The translations under genes were made by a program, and so were the position numbers. Below are positions 46,545 through 57,649 of a stretch of 64,000 nucleotides of DNA, in pieces. The first letter of the stretch is position 1, and each line of letters begins with the position of its first letter. This stretch comes from Haematobia irritans (lineage: Eukaryota; Arthropoda; Insecta; Diptera; Muscidae), in NCBI RefSeq assembly GCF_050003625.1, contig NC_134401.1:65193242-65257241 (forward strand). Reading direction: 5' to 3'. The notes under the pieces are model-generated. The model searched no databases and had not been told where the DNA came from. It worked only from the letters and a program-made list of their open reading frames with translations.

Positions 46545-46785
46545 TCACATTCTCCAGCTCAATATAATCTGCCCTTTCATTTAATATTGGAATTTGGTTA
46601 GGGTAATAATAAATAACATCGAGGGCGGTTGCACCAACAAACCAAACAATTTGAGATTGCGACAACCAATGCAGAGTTGGTCCAACATATTACCATGCAG
46701 TTGCAATTGCCAAATGTTAGTTGTTTTCTTTGATATCATTGATAGTTGATGGAACCTCCTAATTTGGTTGGGTGTGTCTATACCT
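46545..46785. repeat. Inverted copy of 38040-38203 (GGTTG-rich MITE piece)
   Basis: gggtaataataaa, acatcgagggcggttgcacc and gccaaatgttagttg are complements of the stretch at 38040-38203. The outer end reads ttggttgggtgtgtc, compatible with a CACCCA-type terminus. Related in style to the elements at 14709 and 16060. Confidence 0.5.
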
Positions 46786-47339
46786 TCCTTGGTCTATAAT
46801 TTAGGTCATTTATGCGCTTTACAGACTATCAGTTATTCCGGACGGAATGTCGGTGTTTGTAAAGAATAAACTATGCGGTCCGATAAACTCTGCGACACAA
46901 CACGTTGCGGCGACAAATCCGCTAATATAAGGTCATGTTCGCGTGTTGCGGGGACGTGTTGCCATAAAATCAAAACAACTGATTTTTCTGGTTAGGACAA
47001 ATCTTCACGTGTAAGGGCAGTTCGCCAAACAAAAAAGCAAATTTATTTTCATAATTAATACAAGCATTTCTGCAATGAAATTAATGATGGATCGCTAATT
47101 CAGCTTGGAATTTTTATTGTTTCTTCCATTTTTTATTAAAAAATGGCTTTACACCTAACTTTTCGTCCATCTTCTAGTTTCACAAAATTTTCTATAGAAA
47201 AAATTTTAACGAAATTTTCTGTAGAAATAATTGACAAAATTTCTGTATTTTTATATTTCTATATAAAAAATTTATATAGATACAAAATTATGCAAAAACA
47301 TTGTATAGGAAAAAATGTGTAAAAATTTAATATAGAAAT
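46786..47339. other. Unassigned sequence with short internal AT repeats
   Basis: Near 47190-47340 the phrases aaaattttctatagaaa and similar recur in short irregular tandem form. No gene is seen. Confidence 0.3.
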
Positions 47340-47950
47340 AAAACGAAATTAATTTATTTATTTTTTGTTTATTTTATTTATTTCCATTTATTTAAGCAAT
47401 TCAAAGCCTTTACAGGGCCAATTTAATGAATTACAATGTACTACTCTAACGGACATTACAATATTATATAAAAATATTAAATATAAATTAATTAAAATAA
47501 ACAACAATCTTATATACAATTGAACCAGCAATTTTATATCAATAATCAATAATGTTATATATACATTTTTTTTAATTATTATTATTATTTTTTTTTTTGC
47601 GTTTGTTAATGTTCTTGGATCCTATTGAAATTAAAATATGTTTTATTTCGCGAGTCAGGAGACTACTCATTAAACAATGTTTGCATTATGTTTCAGTCAA
47701 TTATCTGCTGATGTAAAATATTGAAGAAGGTTCTTTCGGTAGGTGTTGTAGGATAGGTCAAAATGCTTCAATGCATTCGGCAGACTATTATACAGTCTAC
47801 CAATTCTCACATGAAATGATTTATTTATGTATCGACTGGCAGTTGGAATAATCAATTGATTGCGACGAGAGCGTCCAAAAGCAAACAAGTCGACAAGAAA
47901 AAGAGGAGTTCGTGTCTTAAAAATCTTGCAAAATCTTAACAGATCTTAAA
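47340..47950 (-). mobile_element. 3' end of a non-LTR retrotransposon
   Basis: The minus-strand frame 47697-47888 ends with RIGRLYNSLPNALK and about 20 further residues, the pattern (hydrophobic, LxNSLP) found at the C-terminus of Jockey/CR1-like reverse transcriptases. The 3' UTR follows and ends in an AAATA-rich tail at about 47340-47400, read on the plus strand as tttatttattttttgtttat. The copy is 5' truncated and the product is a fragment only. Confidence 0.6.
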
Positions 47951-49839
47951 TCAACAAATTCCGAGAAGGAACATCCTAAGAAGCGTTGAACATAGTCCGA
48001 AACATGATCGAACCGTCCAAGCGAATATAGATAACGTACTACTCTATTTAATTTGGAAAAATGAAATTAATTTTATTTGGAAAATAAAAATTTATTGTGG
48101 CAAAGCTGGTGAACGTGACGCAGACGCCAGACGTCTATGTCATACTTCATGTTCTTTAAAGGCAAAATAGAAAAGAATGAATAAACTAGAGTACAGAGTG
48201 CGACACATACAATCGCTAGAACCACAATGAAATATGCAGCCGAACTATTAATTTATCTCACGTCAGACTACGTAAGTCACTAACTAAAATTTTCCCTGGG
48301 AGGGTCTAAGCCACCTCGTCAGAGTGCATTGAATAAGCTTTCATATGATACCAAGTTTGTCTAGATTGGACAAAAAACAAAAGAGATATATCAAGTTTTT
48401 ATTGACCCTTTGGAGGGCTATATCTCAAGAGCCGGGTACTTCCCCGGGTATGGGTCACTTTGTTGGAATCAGCTGACACATGAATCAGCTGATGACACAA
48501 CATATATTAATTTTAAGTAATTCGGCGAGGGGCCCATAAACTGCAGTTGCTCCAAAAGTGGTCCGATATGACCTATTTGCAATACCATTCGGCCTACGTC
48601 AATAGCAACTACCAATATTCAATTCGATAGCTTATTTCGTTCGGAAGTTAGCGCGATTTCTACTGACGGACGAGGGGACCTCGCTAGGTCGAATCGAGTA
48701 TGGCGTCAAATTACATGCTACTTTCATTTTGAAACTGTGGACACGAAACATTTCATGGTCGTACCAACAAGAACATCTAAAAAATCATGCTCGGCACTTC
48801 ATATTCCACACACTGCCACTATTTTAGCATCGAGCGAAAATTAGTTATAATTCCTAACTAGCATATGGAATATAGCCAAGATGACAGATATATCCATAGT
48901 ACGAAAAAATATAGAGAAGTACAATCAATCAAATAATGAACTGAAAAAAGTTTATTTTTAATTACAAAAAAAAATAGTAAACACAAACAAAAAATGTTTG
49001 GAAAACGTTGACCGAAAACTTTCTCTTTTGTTAGGGGGTTTTAAATTTTTTCGAAAATTTCAAACTTTTATTTCCAAAAAAAAATTGTTACAGAATTTTT
49101 ATTTTTGCAATAAAAAAATTAAGGTTTGATACACAGTTAATTTAGTTTATATCAAGCACTGTTCTTTAAGACTTTTATAAGACACATTTAAAATTTTAAA
49201 AATTTAATTTTTTGGAATATATATAAAAAACTGTTTGGTGTTCGGTCCTTTATGCTTTATAAATATAACTGCTTGACTGCGTTGATGGTTATAGCGATAA
49301 TTATCGTTTAATGACAGTAACAGCTTTGTAGGCGAGTGGATAGTCCGCGGTTCGATTCTCCGTCCAGGCGATTGGTAAATTAAAAAAAAATATATATAAT
49401 ATATAATAGTTTTTTCTACATTGTTTGTGTTACAGAAAAGGTAGTAAGAACTAAAAAACCTCGTGGAATGGAAAAGATTTGAGGGAAGTCTAGGCAAATA
49501 GCTAGGAAAGAAAAAAATTTCTGAGTTAGTCTTTATGAATTTTTTTTACATCGTGTAAAAAATCAACGTTTATAAAAAAGTATATACTTTTTTCCAAACA
49601 AACTTTCTTACAGCAAATGGGAAACGATATTTGTTTGTCTAAAATTTCGTTTGGGGAAAAGAATTATTTTTTTGCGTATATTTAAAAGATTACATCGAAA
49701 TATTTATATAAAACACGATATGGACGAATTTGTTTGAACTGTGTCGCCTGGAAATATTAATTTTTTATGTTAAAATAAAATTTATAACACTCTATATAAC
49801 TGTTTTTGTAACATAGTTAATCATATCCAAAAAAAAAGA
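47951..49839. other. Unassigned sequence with one weak tRNA-like box (49330-49372)
   Basis: A GTGGATAGTCC...GGTTCGATTCTCC string resembles closely spaced RNA polymerase III boxes, but the spacing is too short for a tRNA. 48290-48720 is moderately GC-rich with aatcagctga duplicated at 48475-48505. No gene was recognised. Confidence 0.25.
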
Positions 49840-50695
49840 GCTTCCAAAAAAGTCGTTTGGATTCCCAGTCTGTGATCCGGAAGTAGTGCAAACTTGGATC
49901 ATCTCCAATGAATTTTACATGGGCTTGTCATAGGACTTAAGTACTTCCTTTTTGGATCCTTTGCATTGCTTTAGAAGTTGTGCCCTGGAAGTTAATTTTA
50001 ATGAAGAAATTTAAAAAGCGAAAAAAATTCTTTTTTCAACCAATTTCATTTTTTCAACCATATTTTCTATTACACAATTATTTTCCTATTATCTAATTTT
50101 TTACAAGTTGAAAAACTTTTTCGGTCCGACCAAGGGTTGAACCTGTGTTTGATGGCACCATAACATAACGCCTTACCACGCTCAGCCACACGTCGAAAGG
50201 TCAATTCAAATGTTTGTGATATGATCGTAATACGACACCATGGAATAACACTCTAATTGCTTCTCGAGATGATCTTTATTAGTATGAACGAAAAAATAAG
50301 AAACGCAGGTTCAAATCTCATCAGCGGCAATTTTTTTTTATCAAATATTTTTCTAAAAATTTGCAAAAAAAAGAACTTCCATGGAAGCGGAAAATTCAAA
50401 TCCCAGCGGGGATGAAATTTATTTTTTTACTTTTTTATTAATTTTCTATTTTTTTGTAAAATACAATTGTCCAAAATTTGCACTTAAAATAGCCTGATTG
50501 CGTACTTTCCAATACTTGTCTGCAAGGACTGCATCGGAAGTAGAAAAAAATCATTGGGGGAGCCCAATATGCGATTTAGAAAAAATGTTTGTGGACTTGT
50601 CCAAAAGGACTGCATCGGAAATTGAAAAAAATCAATGGGGGATTCTGGGATGGGTTTTAAAAGAAATGCTTGTGGAACAACTTTCGGGATGCTAA
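49840..50695. mobile_element. CCCAG-family element, diverged copy without clear ends
   Basis: Phrases shared with 60653-61047 include gatccggaag, cttggatcatctccaat, acatgggcttgtcatag, gactgcatcgga and gtttgtggacttgtccaaaa. It is longer because about 300 bp, including a tRNA-like segment at 50123-50199, lies in the middle. Termini are not recognisable. Confidence 0.5.
50123..50199 (-). ncRNA. tRNA-like pseudogene or SINE head
   Basis: On the minus strand GTGTGGCTGAGCGTGGTAAG resembles the A box and D arm of a tRNA-Leu/Ser, followed 45 bp later by the B-box-like GGTTCAACCC. A convincing cloverleaf with acceptor stem could not be drawn, so a functional tRNA is unlikely. It is most likely a tRNA-derived repeat. 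Confidence 0.35.
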
Positions 50696-50699
50696 GTAA

Positions 50700-51135
50700 C
50701 CCAGCAAAAAAAGTCGGAAGTTCTTCCAAAGGCACTACTTTAAAAGCACTTCCAGAAGATGCACTCCCAATGATGTTCTTTATTTTAACTACCCAGGAAG
50801 TTCTTTTAATTAAATTTTTTATAACTTGGTTTTTTCATACTTTTAATGGGTAATTTTAACTTTTTTGTTTCAAATAGGTTAAAAACAGAGTAAGAATTCA
50901 TAAAATGGTACAAATCATTTAAATTTTGTCGAAAAAATGTTAAATCCAATCTGAAAAAATTGTGAATTTTTGAAAATATATGAGGTCAAACGTTTCCGAC
51001 AAGCGTTAGAATCAATTAAAAATTATAAACATTATTTATTTGACAAAATATAACAGAATTTTTTAATTTATATCCAAAACATTGAATTAGGATCACACCT
51101 AAAAAGTGATGCAAATTCAGTGCAACGGATCTATT
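50700..51135 (-). mobile_element. CCCAG-family MITE, uninterrupted relative of 17660-18562
   Basis: It starts cccagcaaaaaaagtcgg and, as reverse complement, follows the same order as 17660-18562 (aagttcttccaaaggcac, gacaagcgttagaat, gaattttttaatt, gatgcaaattcagtgca) without the mini-me insert. Its other terminus has decayed. Confidence 0.6.
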
Positions 51136-51255
51136 ATCACTATTTGGAAGCACGCTCAAAATAAACCCAGCCAACTGCACTCAAATCGATGATTTGACGG
51201 TGGCAAAGGAAAAGAGATATGTTTGTACGAATTTATTTCAGCATAAGCCGTCTAT

Positions 51256-51487
51256 GGGTGGGTATTAAGTTCGAGTTTAGCCGCTAAAATCGTATTTTTG
51301 TCACAATTACTTTTCTTTAATAATCTATTATAAGGAACACAAACTTTGTGAAAATTTGCTGTGGGATATTCCCCATCAAGTTATAATGGAACCTGCAACA
51401 AATATGTATAATTTTATCACTGTTTTTACTGCTTTAGTTTTCACTTCAGTGAAAATTAGCGGTTAAACTCGAACTTAATACCCACCT
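51256..51487. mobile_element. MITE with about 32-bp inverted ends
   Basis: The ends gggtgggtattaagttcgag and ctcgaacttaatacccacct are inverted, and the match continues through tttagccgctaa. The 232-bp element has a putative TA flank. Solo ends of the same family are seen near 2318 and 33695. No frame. Confidence 0.65.
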
Positions 51488-52863
51488 TATCGTGTAAACC
51501 TTTCTTCGGATGGTTCAAGAGTGGTTCACTTTTGGGTTTAGTGAATTGCCTGAATTTATTCTGATAATTGGTTGATAGTTTTGCTGCAAGTAGAGATTGC
51601 TGATGCGTCCATCCAACCATTTTGCAGTCTATAGGGCTTTGCCCAAATAAATTTGACAAACATTCTTTTTTTGCTCTGTTGGTTAAGCTACACTTGTAGT
51701 TTAGTCAATGCATGGTTTTAAGCTGAAATCAAAAACAACAACAACTATTTGGAATTCGTACATTCCAAAAAAAATCTACAATATGTATGATTTTAACACC
51801 GAAAAAAATAGTTTCTAATACGGGTTTTGAGAAATTCAAAATAAACTTTCAACCCGTCTCCTGTAAAATTCACTTTTTAGACTTAGCGCACTCTGGAATG
51901 TAGACATCGATATGATAGTGTTTTTAAACTATCAGAAATCATTCCTGCTATCTGTGCTTAATTGTCGAGTTTGCTAAAAACTATTGGTGTGACATATAAC
52001 AACTCCTACATTAGATGTCACGACGTGGAAGAAAATGAATCAATTAACTATCTAAATAAATAGCTAAAATGTTACCATAAGTAGCCTGTTATTCTTTATG
52101 GAACAATCAGATTGGTTAAATAGAAGAAAATTATCGGGTGGATTCAACGGTTAATCTGCGAAATCTGCCAACAAACTTAGCTTCGTTTGGCTAAGGTAGT
52201 TGAATTTCGCTCATATGAAGAATCCCACTGCTATTTTATTTTAAACGCAATGATAACACAATTTCTATTTGTAGCTTAAATGCGGTTCACAATCGCATTT
52301 AACCAGAAATACCTGAGAGATGTTTCCGAACTTCCTCTGGACGCGTTTTTCACGTATCTTCAATTGCAAGTATGTCCTTGTCATCATACATAACCTTAAT
52401 CAGATTCTTGTCTCATAGGCATTATTATTATTCATTCAAATTTGCGATTTTTTCTTTATTGTGGTTAATATTGTTAAGGCTATGATTGTTCTTGAGAGTG
52501 CGTGTGTAACAGGAGTTTTTTCGTGAGTACGAATTGTGCCTGAGTGGAGGTTCATATGTTAGTTTATAGTTTTTGGCGTTTGGTTGAAACTGGGATTCAA
52601 CTCACGACCCTTTTTATGGTGATTTGGCACAAAAGAAAATGCATTCATTCCGCCTCAAAAGTGAGAGTATAATTTTATTCAAAAGGATTTTTGCAGATTA
52701 ACAATGCAATCTAATTAGTAATGTAATTGCGGGTACAAAAGGAGCTTCCAATTCTTTGTATAGGAGCTAATTTGACGAACAAAGAATTAAAAATCAAAAA
52801 TGAATCATAATACCATTAAAATGCAATCCGAGAAATTTCCTTTGTTTTTCTTTTTGCCAGGTA
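51488..52863. other. Unassigned sequence
   Basis: No gene, RNA or repeat terminus was recognised. Confidence 0.3.
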
Positions 52864-52874
52864 ATGTTACTATG

Positions 52875-52955
52875 TTAGGTTAGGTTAGGTGGCAGCCCTA
52901 TGCATCAGGCACACTTAGACTATTCAGTCCATTGTGATACCACATTGGTGAACTT
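52875..52955 (-). mobile_element. 5'-truncated SINE with 11-bp target duplication
   Basis: Eighty-one bp of SINE 3' end (ttaggttaggttaggtggca on the plus strand, and on to ccacattggtgaactt). It is flanked by perfect atgttactatg at 52864-52874 and 52956-52966. The segment gtggtgaactt-like beyond the shared tail assigns it to the SINE, not the LINE. Confidence 0.8.
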
Positions 52956-52966
52956 ATGTTACTATG

Positions 52967-53692
52967 ACATGTAATTTAATATTTGATTAGGAACTCCTGT
53001 CTTTATTGGCTGATGTATGATTTTGTCTTTTTCGGGATACGAATAATCTAGGATAGAGAGACAGCTGTTCCTTAATTTTATACAATTTGTAACGCCCACG
53101 CTCCCGTCAATTTTTGTTTCCATGTTCATGCAAGCTACAAACACCGCAAATGAAGACAGTGAAGACAAGCAAATATTTTTCTGCAACTCCTGCATAGTTG
53201 CTGAGTTCTTGTTGAATAATATTGTGCACTGTGGTCACTATGAGCCTAGGTTTTAATACCAACATCAAAATTTTAAGAATTGGGTAGAATATGAACATTA
53301 TTTAACATTATATCTAAGTATCCTTTTTTCAGAAAAAAATTCAAACTTTTGCATAACGTTGTTTAAATTTCATAAATTTAGCTTGGACCGTAAGTCACAT
53401 AAACTATCATTATCTTTCAACAACACAGGAAAAAATATAGCTAGCATTTTTGGCGAGACATGGATGGAAATCCCCCTTTCAATTTAGCTTACCACCAATG
53501 ACTTCAGATGGTATCGAAAATGTAGACCAGCTACAGAATGATTGGGTATGACATAGGTGGGTGTAATATAGAGGTACCGTCCGACCTTCCTTACATATTT
53601 TTCAGTAATACTGGGATCACGGCCAGGTGTTAAATGGATTTGATGACGTTGTTCTGTTGGTGTATTTGCAATGAAAATATGCGATGCAGTTT
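52967..53692. other. Unassigned sequence; possible HINE-like end near 53560
   Basis: gtgtaatatagaggtaccg followed by ccgaccttccttac near 53560-53595 resembles the 3' terminus of the family B element, heavily diverged. No gene was recognised. Confidence 0.3.
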
Positions 53693-54172
53693 TATTTATT
53701 TATTTATTAATCTGCACAACAAGACTTACGACTGATATATAATGTACAGGAATTTTAGTTAAAATGTTTTTCCTCTTATTAAATTTAGTGAAAAGTTACA
53801 TTAGATTCAAATAAATAAAGAAAAGCAAAAATCCTAAAATATAGAAAATAAGAGAAATATAATAATTTAAAAAAGAGAAAAAAGAGAAAAACTAATAATG
53901 AAATTAATGTATTTCATTCAAGGCAAAAGGAAAATAGGCTGTTAAGATTAGTTAGATACTAGATTTGAATAGTGAGAAAATAACATATTTTTGAACTGTA
54001 ATGTCCAGATACTTATCGCATGAGCGAAGAAATGTTGCAATCAGACTTCGATGCCGCACAGGAATTAATTTCCTACCCATGTCGGATCTTATAAAGCGAA
54101 GGCTCTCATGTAAGTACACTAGTTCACGCGTATAAATAACCCTATGAAGGAACAAAAGTTGTCAGATAGTTT
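53693..54172 (-). mobile_element. 3' end of a second non-LTR retrotransposon
   Basis: The minus-strand frame 53952-54155 (RFIRSDMGRKLIPVRHRSLI) resembles the last part of a Jockey-like reverse transcriptase, but the match is weak. An AT-rich 3' UTR and an AAATA-type tail at 53693-53710 follow. It is 5' truncated. Confidence 0.45.
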
Positions 54173-54296
54173 AAGTTTAACGTTTTAACATTTTCTGTGG
54201 TCATCTTTTGGTTTTCCTAATATTATACGTAGAAGGTATCCATAATAAATCTCCTTACTTATGGTGAAACTACTTTGAAAAGAAATACACAGAAAA

Positions 54297-54405
54297 GTCG
54301 TCAGCATTACTGAGAGGCGAGTTATGCACCGCCGAAAAACTTACGTAGATTTTTCCACTGTACAACTGTGTATAGTCACTATTGGAATCGAACGCTCCCA
54401 CTGAC
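54297..54405 (-). mobile_element. Degraded SINE fragment
   Basis: It matches the head and body of the SINE at 45799-46139: gtcagcattactgag, ccgccgaaaaact, and attggaatcgaacgc, which corresponds to its B box. Both ends are missing. Confidence 0.55.
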
Positions 54406-55365
54406 GTTGCGTTCAGTTTACATTGTTTTTCATCCAACAGTAATCGTCAACAGACATTTGTGGAATTGACAAATACACAACCATTTCAAATTGTTTCATA
54501 GCGCAAGTTCATTGACCTTCTCATGCAAAGTGGAAAATGTGGATGTCTCGCTCTGCTTCTAGTTGGGTATCGTTTTATTCACTTGTGTTTGATGTTTGGT
54601 TAGCAATAATGTGGGTGGGTGGATGAAGTGGATGGAGGCATGTAAGTGTTCGCTAAGTTAAATTGTTAATTGGGACCTAATGTAATTTGCCATTGTGAAT
54701 CCTATTACCAGCTCTCATTGTCGATTAGATGGATTTTTATACCATCATTTGTCATTGTATTATTTTGTATGTCCAATAGTGCAATCAAAGCGCGTTAGCG
54801 TAGAAATTGTCGAGTATAGATTAAATGGATTCATTTGAGCTTCGTAGAAATCACTGTGAATATTTATTATATAAATAAAAAATATTGCACAAATGAAAAC
54901 GCGGGGCAGTTTTTTTATTATTGGAAATTTCTTACAATTATGTAGTGAAGTTTGAAGTTTCGAATTTGTGAAATAACGAATGAAGGAATATTTACGGGGT
55001 CATCTTGGTGTACTTGTAAATTTGACTGTTTTGCATACAAATGATCATACACTCCATTCCCGGTTAAGCCCTGACTACTGGTGGTTAATCTCCTTTAGGT
55101 AATATCGGTGACATTCCTGAATATTTCAAAACCTCTCTAAAAGGTTTCTGATGCGAGGGTTCATCCTGCGGCAATGTGTAATGTGTCTGTAGTATCCGGC
55201 AACCAAAATAGCTATCCTAACTAAATTCATTTTGAATCGTTTATACAATGTCGGCAATGACGTTCATCAATATTAAAGCTGACAAGAATGCAAAAATAGA
55301 TCAAAGTCTTTTTTGATATCACATTTTCGATTTCGGTCCTATCAATAACTACAGCCCGATTCTAT
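54406..55365. other. Unassigned sequence
   Basis: No gene or repeat terminus was recognised. Confidence 0.3.
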
Positions 55366-55375
55366 ATTAGATTAA

Positions 55376-55677
55376 TGAATGCAAATGTTCGATGGGAGAA
55401 TTGCAAGGGTTTTACGGTACCAAGCAAATATGGCCCAATTTCAACACTAGGTTGTCGAGACTCCTGATATCTGCTATAACGGGTTGCTGCCTGATAGGCG
55501 ATTTTGCAAAAACTATAGGCGGAACAATCTGGTTGGTTCAACAAACAAAAAAATAATAGAAAAGGTTCTGCGGTTAAAACTAGAAGTGCCCATATGTAAT
55601 AGGTACTTTTAGTTAATGTGGTATCACCTGAGCCTGAGCCTGAAACTTAATCGGGCTGTCACTTTAACCTAACCTAC
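55376..55677 (+). mobile_element. LINE 3' fragment with internal deletion and 10-bp target duplication
   Basis: Same family as 25602-26049: ctcctgatatctgctataac, then gataggcgattttgcaaaaa, then a jump at ggcggaacaatctgg to the last residues, the 3' UTR and the ctttaacctaacctac tail. The part encoding the C-x2-C/H-x4-C region is deleted. attagattaa flanks it at 55366-55375 and 55678-55687. Confidence 0.75.
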
Positions 55678-55687
55678 ATTAGATTAA

Positions 55688-56264
55688 AGATAAAATATTG
55701 CTGCGGTCGAAAGACGTGCCCTACTATGTTTGAAAGCGTATTGAGAAAATATCGATCACTTAAAAATTACACCTACATTAATTAGAGAGGATAAATTTCT
55801 GCTGGATACCTTGAGCTACCATCATAAGGTCTATATCAAAAATTTGTTTACGGATTATCGTACTACTTTATATATTGTAAAACAAAAAACAATTATAAGA
55901 TATTTACTTAGGCGCAGGATGGGCCACTTGTAACAGACGCAAGCAATTATTAGGTTGGGGAACGAGCCATCGCCGGATGAGACGGTATCAAAATATTGGC
56001 AACACTGTTGTGCTTTAGTTGTGTTTTCTTAGTGCTATTAATTTTTGAAAAGTTTTTTGTGTTTTTTGCTTGGAAAGAAAAGTTTAATTTGTGCCGGTGT
56101 ATTTTAAATTATTCAGATTAGTGATTAGTTTGTTGAAATAGTTCAATCAATTGGTTGATTCTCCGTGTAATTAATCTATATTGTACTTATTCTCATTGGG
56201 TTATTTGTCTGCTAAATAGTTTGTGTTAGTTTACAATAACAACAAGTATGCTTTGCTTTCTAGC
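55688..56264. other. Unassigned sequence
   Basis: No gene or repeat terminus was recognised. Confidence 0.3.
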
Positions 56265-57560
56265 AAAGATTATAGATTTGAGGAAGATGGGAGATTGACT
56301 TGCGTCATACCAAATGTTGCATTTACCAGATTAGTTTAATACATGTTTGTAATCTTTTAGAGGTTTTTCGTTTTTATTTTTTAAATGAAAAATGTAATTT
56401 TCTTAATGAAACAATGGTAAATTTTAGGCAACAACAAAAAAATTACATTTTCCACTTTATGGAAATTTATTTCGTGCTATTAATTTCTTTTTATTTGCAT
56501 TTTAATGCTATGTCAATACTTGTTGTATACGCGTTTGGTTCGAGTATTAAACTAATGTGGTAAATGGTTTGATGTGCTCAGTAGCCAATCTCCCATCTTC
56601 CTCTTTTATTATCTTTGCTTTCTAGTACCAGTTGTTTTTTTGTGCGTGTAATTTTCTCAGTGGCTGTGGATATACATATATACCAAAGATAATAGACTCT
56701 AGAAAGATGGGAAATTGGCTACTGAGGAGATCAAACCCAAAGATTATAGATTTGAGGAAGATGGGAGATTGGGTTGCGTCATACCAAATGTTGCATTTAC
56801 CAGATTAGTTTAATACATGTTTGCAATCTTTGAGTTGTTTTTCGTTTTTATTTTTTAAATGAAAAATTTAATTTTCTTAATGAAACAATGTTAAATTTTA
56901 GGCAACAACAAAAAAAATTACATTTTCCCCTTTATGGAAATTTATTTCGTGCTCTTAATTTCTTTTTATTTGCATTTTAATGCTATGTCAATACTTGTCG
57001 TATACGCGTTTGGTTCGAGTATTAAACTAATGTGGGTAAATGGTTTGATGTGCTCAGTAACCAATCTCCCATCTTCTGTAATCTATAATAGAGGTGTGCA
57101 CGTGACACGAAATTGTCGTGACTCACGAAAATTTTCGTGACTCACGCGTGAGTAGTGTAATTTTTTTGTTGTGGCCTAAAATTTAACATTGTTTCATTAA
57201 GAAAATTACATTTTTCATTTAAAAAATAAAAACGAAAAACAACTAAAAGATTACAAACATGTAGTAAACTAATCTGGTAAATGCAACATTTGGTACGACG
57301 CAAGCCAATTTCCTATCTTCTTCAAATCTATAATCTTTGTATACGACAAGTATTGACATAGCATTAAAATGCAAATAAAAAGACTTAGCACGAAATAAAT
57401 TTCCATAAAGGGGAAAATGTTTCATTAAGAAAATTACGTTTTTCATTTAAAAAATAAATACGAAAACAAATAAAAATTACAAACATGTATGGAACTAACA
57501 TGGTAAATGCAACATTTAGTATGACGCAAGCCAATTTCCTATCTTCCTAAAGTTTATTGT
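56265..57560. repeat. Cluster of direct and inverted copies of a 340-bp unit
   Basis: Units at 56265-56603 (+) and 56739-57078 (+), then partial inverted units at about 57155-57338 and 57339-57560. Each full unit starts aaagattatagatttgagga and ends ccaatctcccatcttc, which are themselves partly inverted (gaagatgggagattg). The unit contains several short open frames that are by-products of duplication. The arrangement resembles a foldback element. No known family was recognised. Confidence 0.7.
57089..57155. mobile_element. Solo hAT-like terminus with palindromes
   Basis: It begins TAGAGGTGTGCACGTGACAC, a hAT-like terminus, followed by repeats of cgtgactcacga and the perfect palindrome tcacgaaaattttcgtga. 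The other terminus is not present nearby. It sits between the direct and inverted units of the cluster. Confidence 0.45.
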
Positions 57561-57573
57561 CAATCTTATCAAG

Positions 57574-57644
57574 CGGTGTTGTCAATACTTGTATTGTTGA
57601 TTTGTGGTCCAACGGTGTTGTCAATACTTGTATTGTTGATTTAT
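57574..57644. repeat. Tandem duplication, 39-bp period
   Basis: cggtgttgtcaatacttgta is repeated at 57574 and 57613, with the match running through ttgttgattt in both units. Confidence 0.8.
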
Positions 57645-57649
57645 GTTTT

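Noticed and set aside
49330..49372. tRNA gene
   Set aside because: The A-like and B-like boxes are only about 12 bp apart and no cloverleaf can be formed.
56300..57446. Repeated 67-87 codon frames sharing a hydrophobic stretch
   Set aside because: They come from direct and inverted copies of the 340-bp repeat unit; no independent sign of coding.
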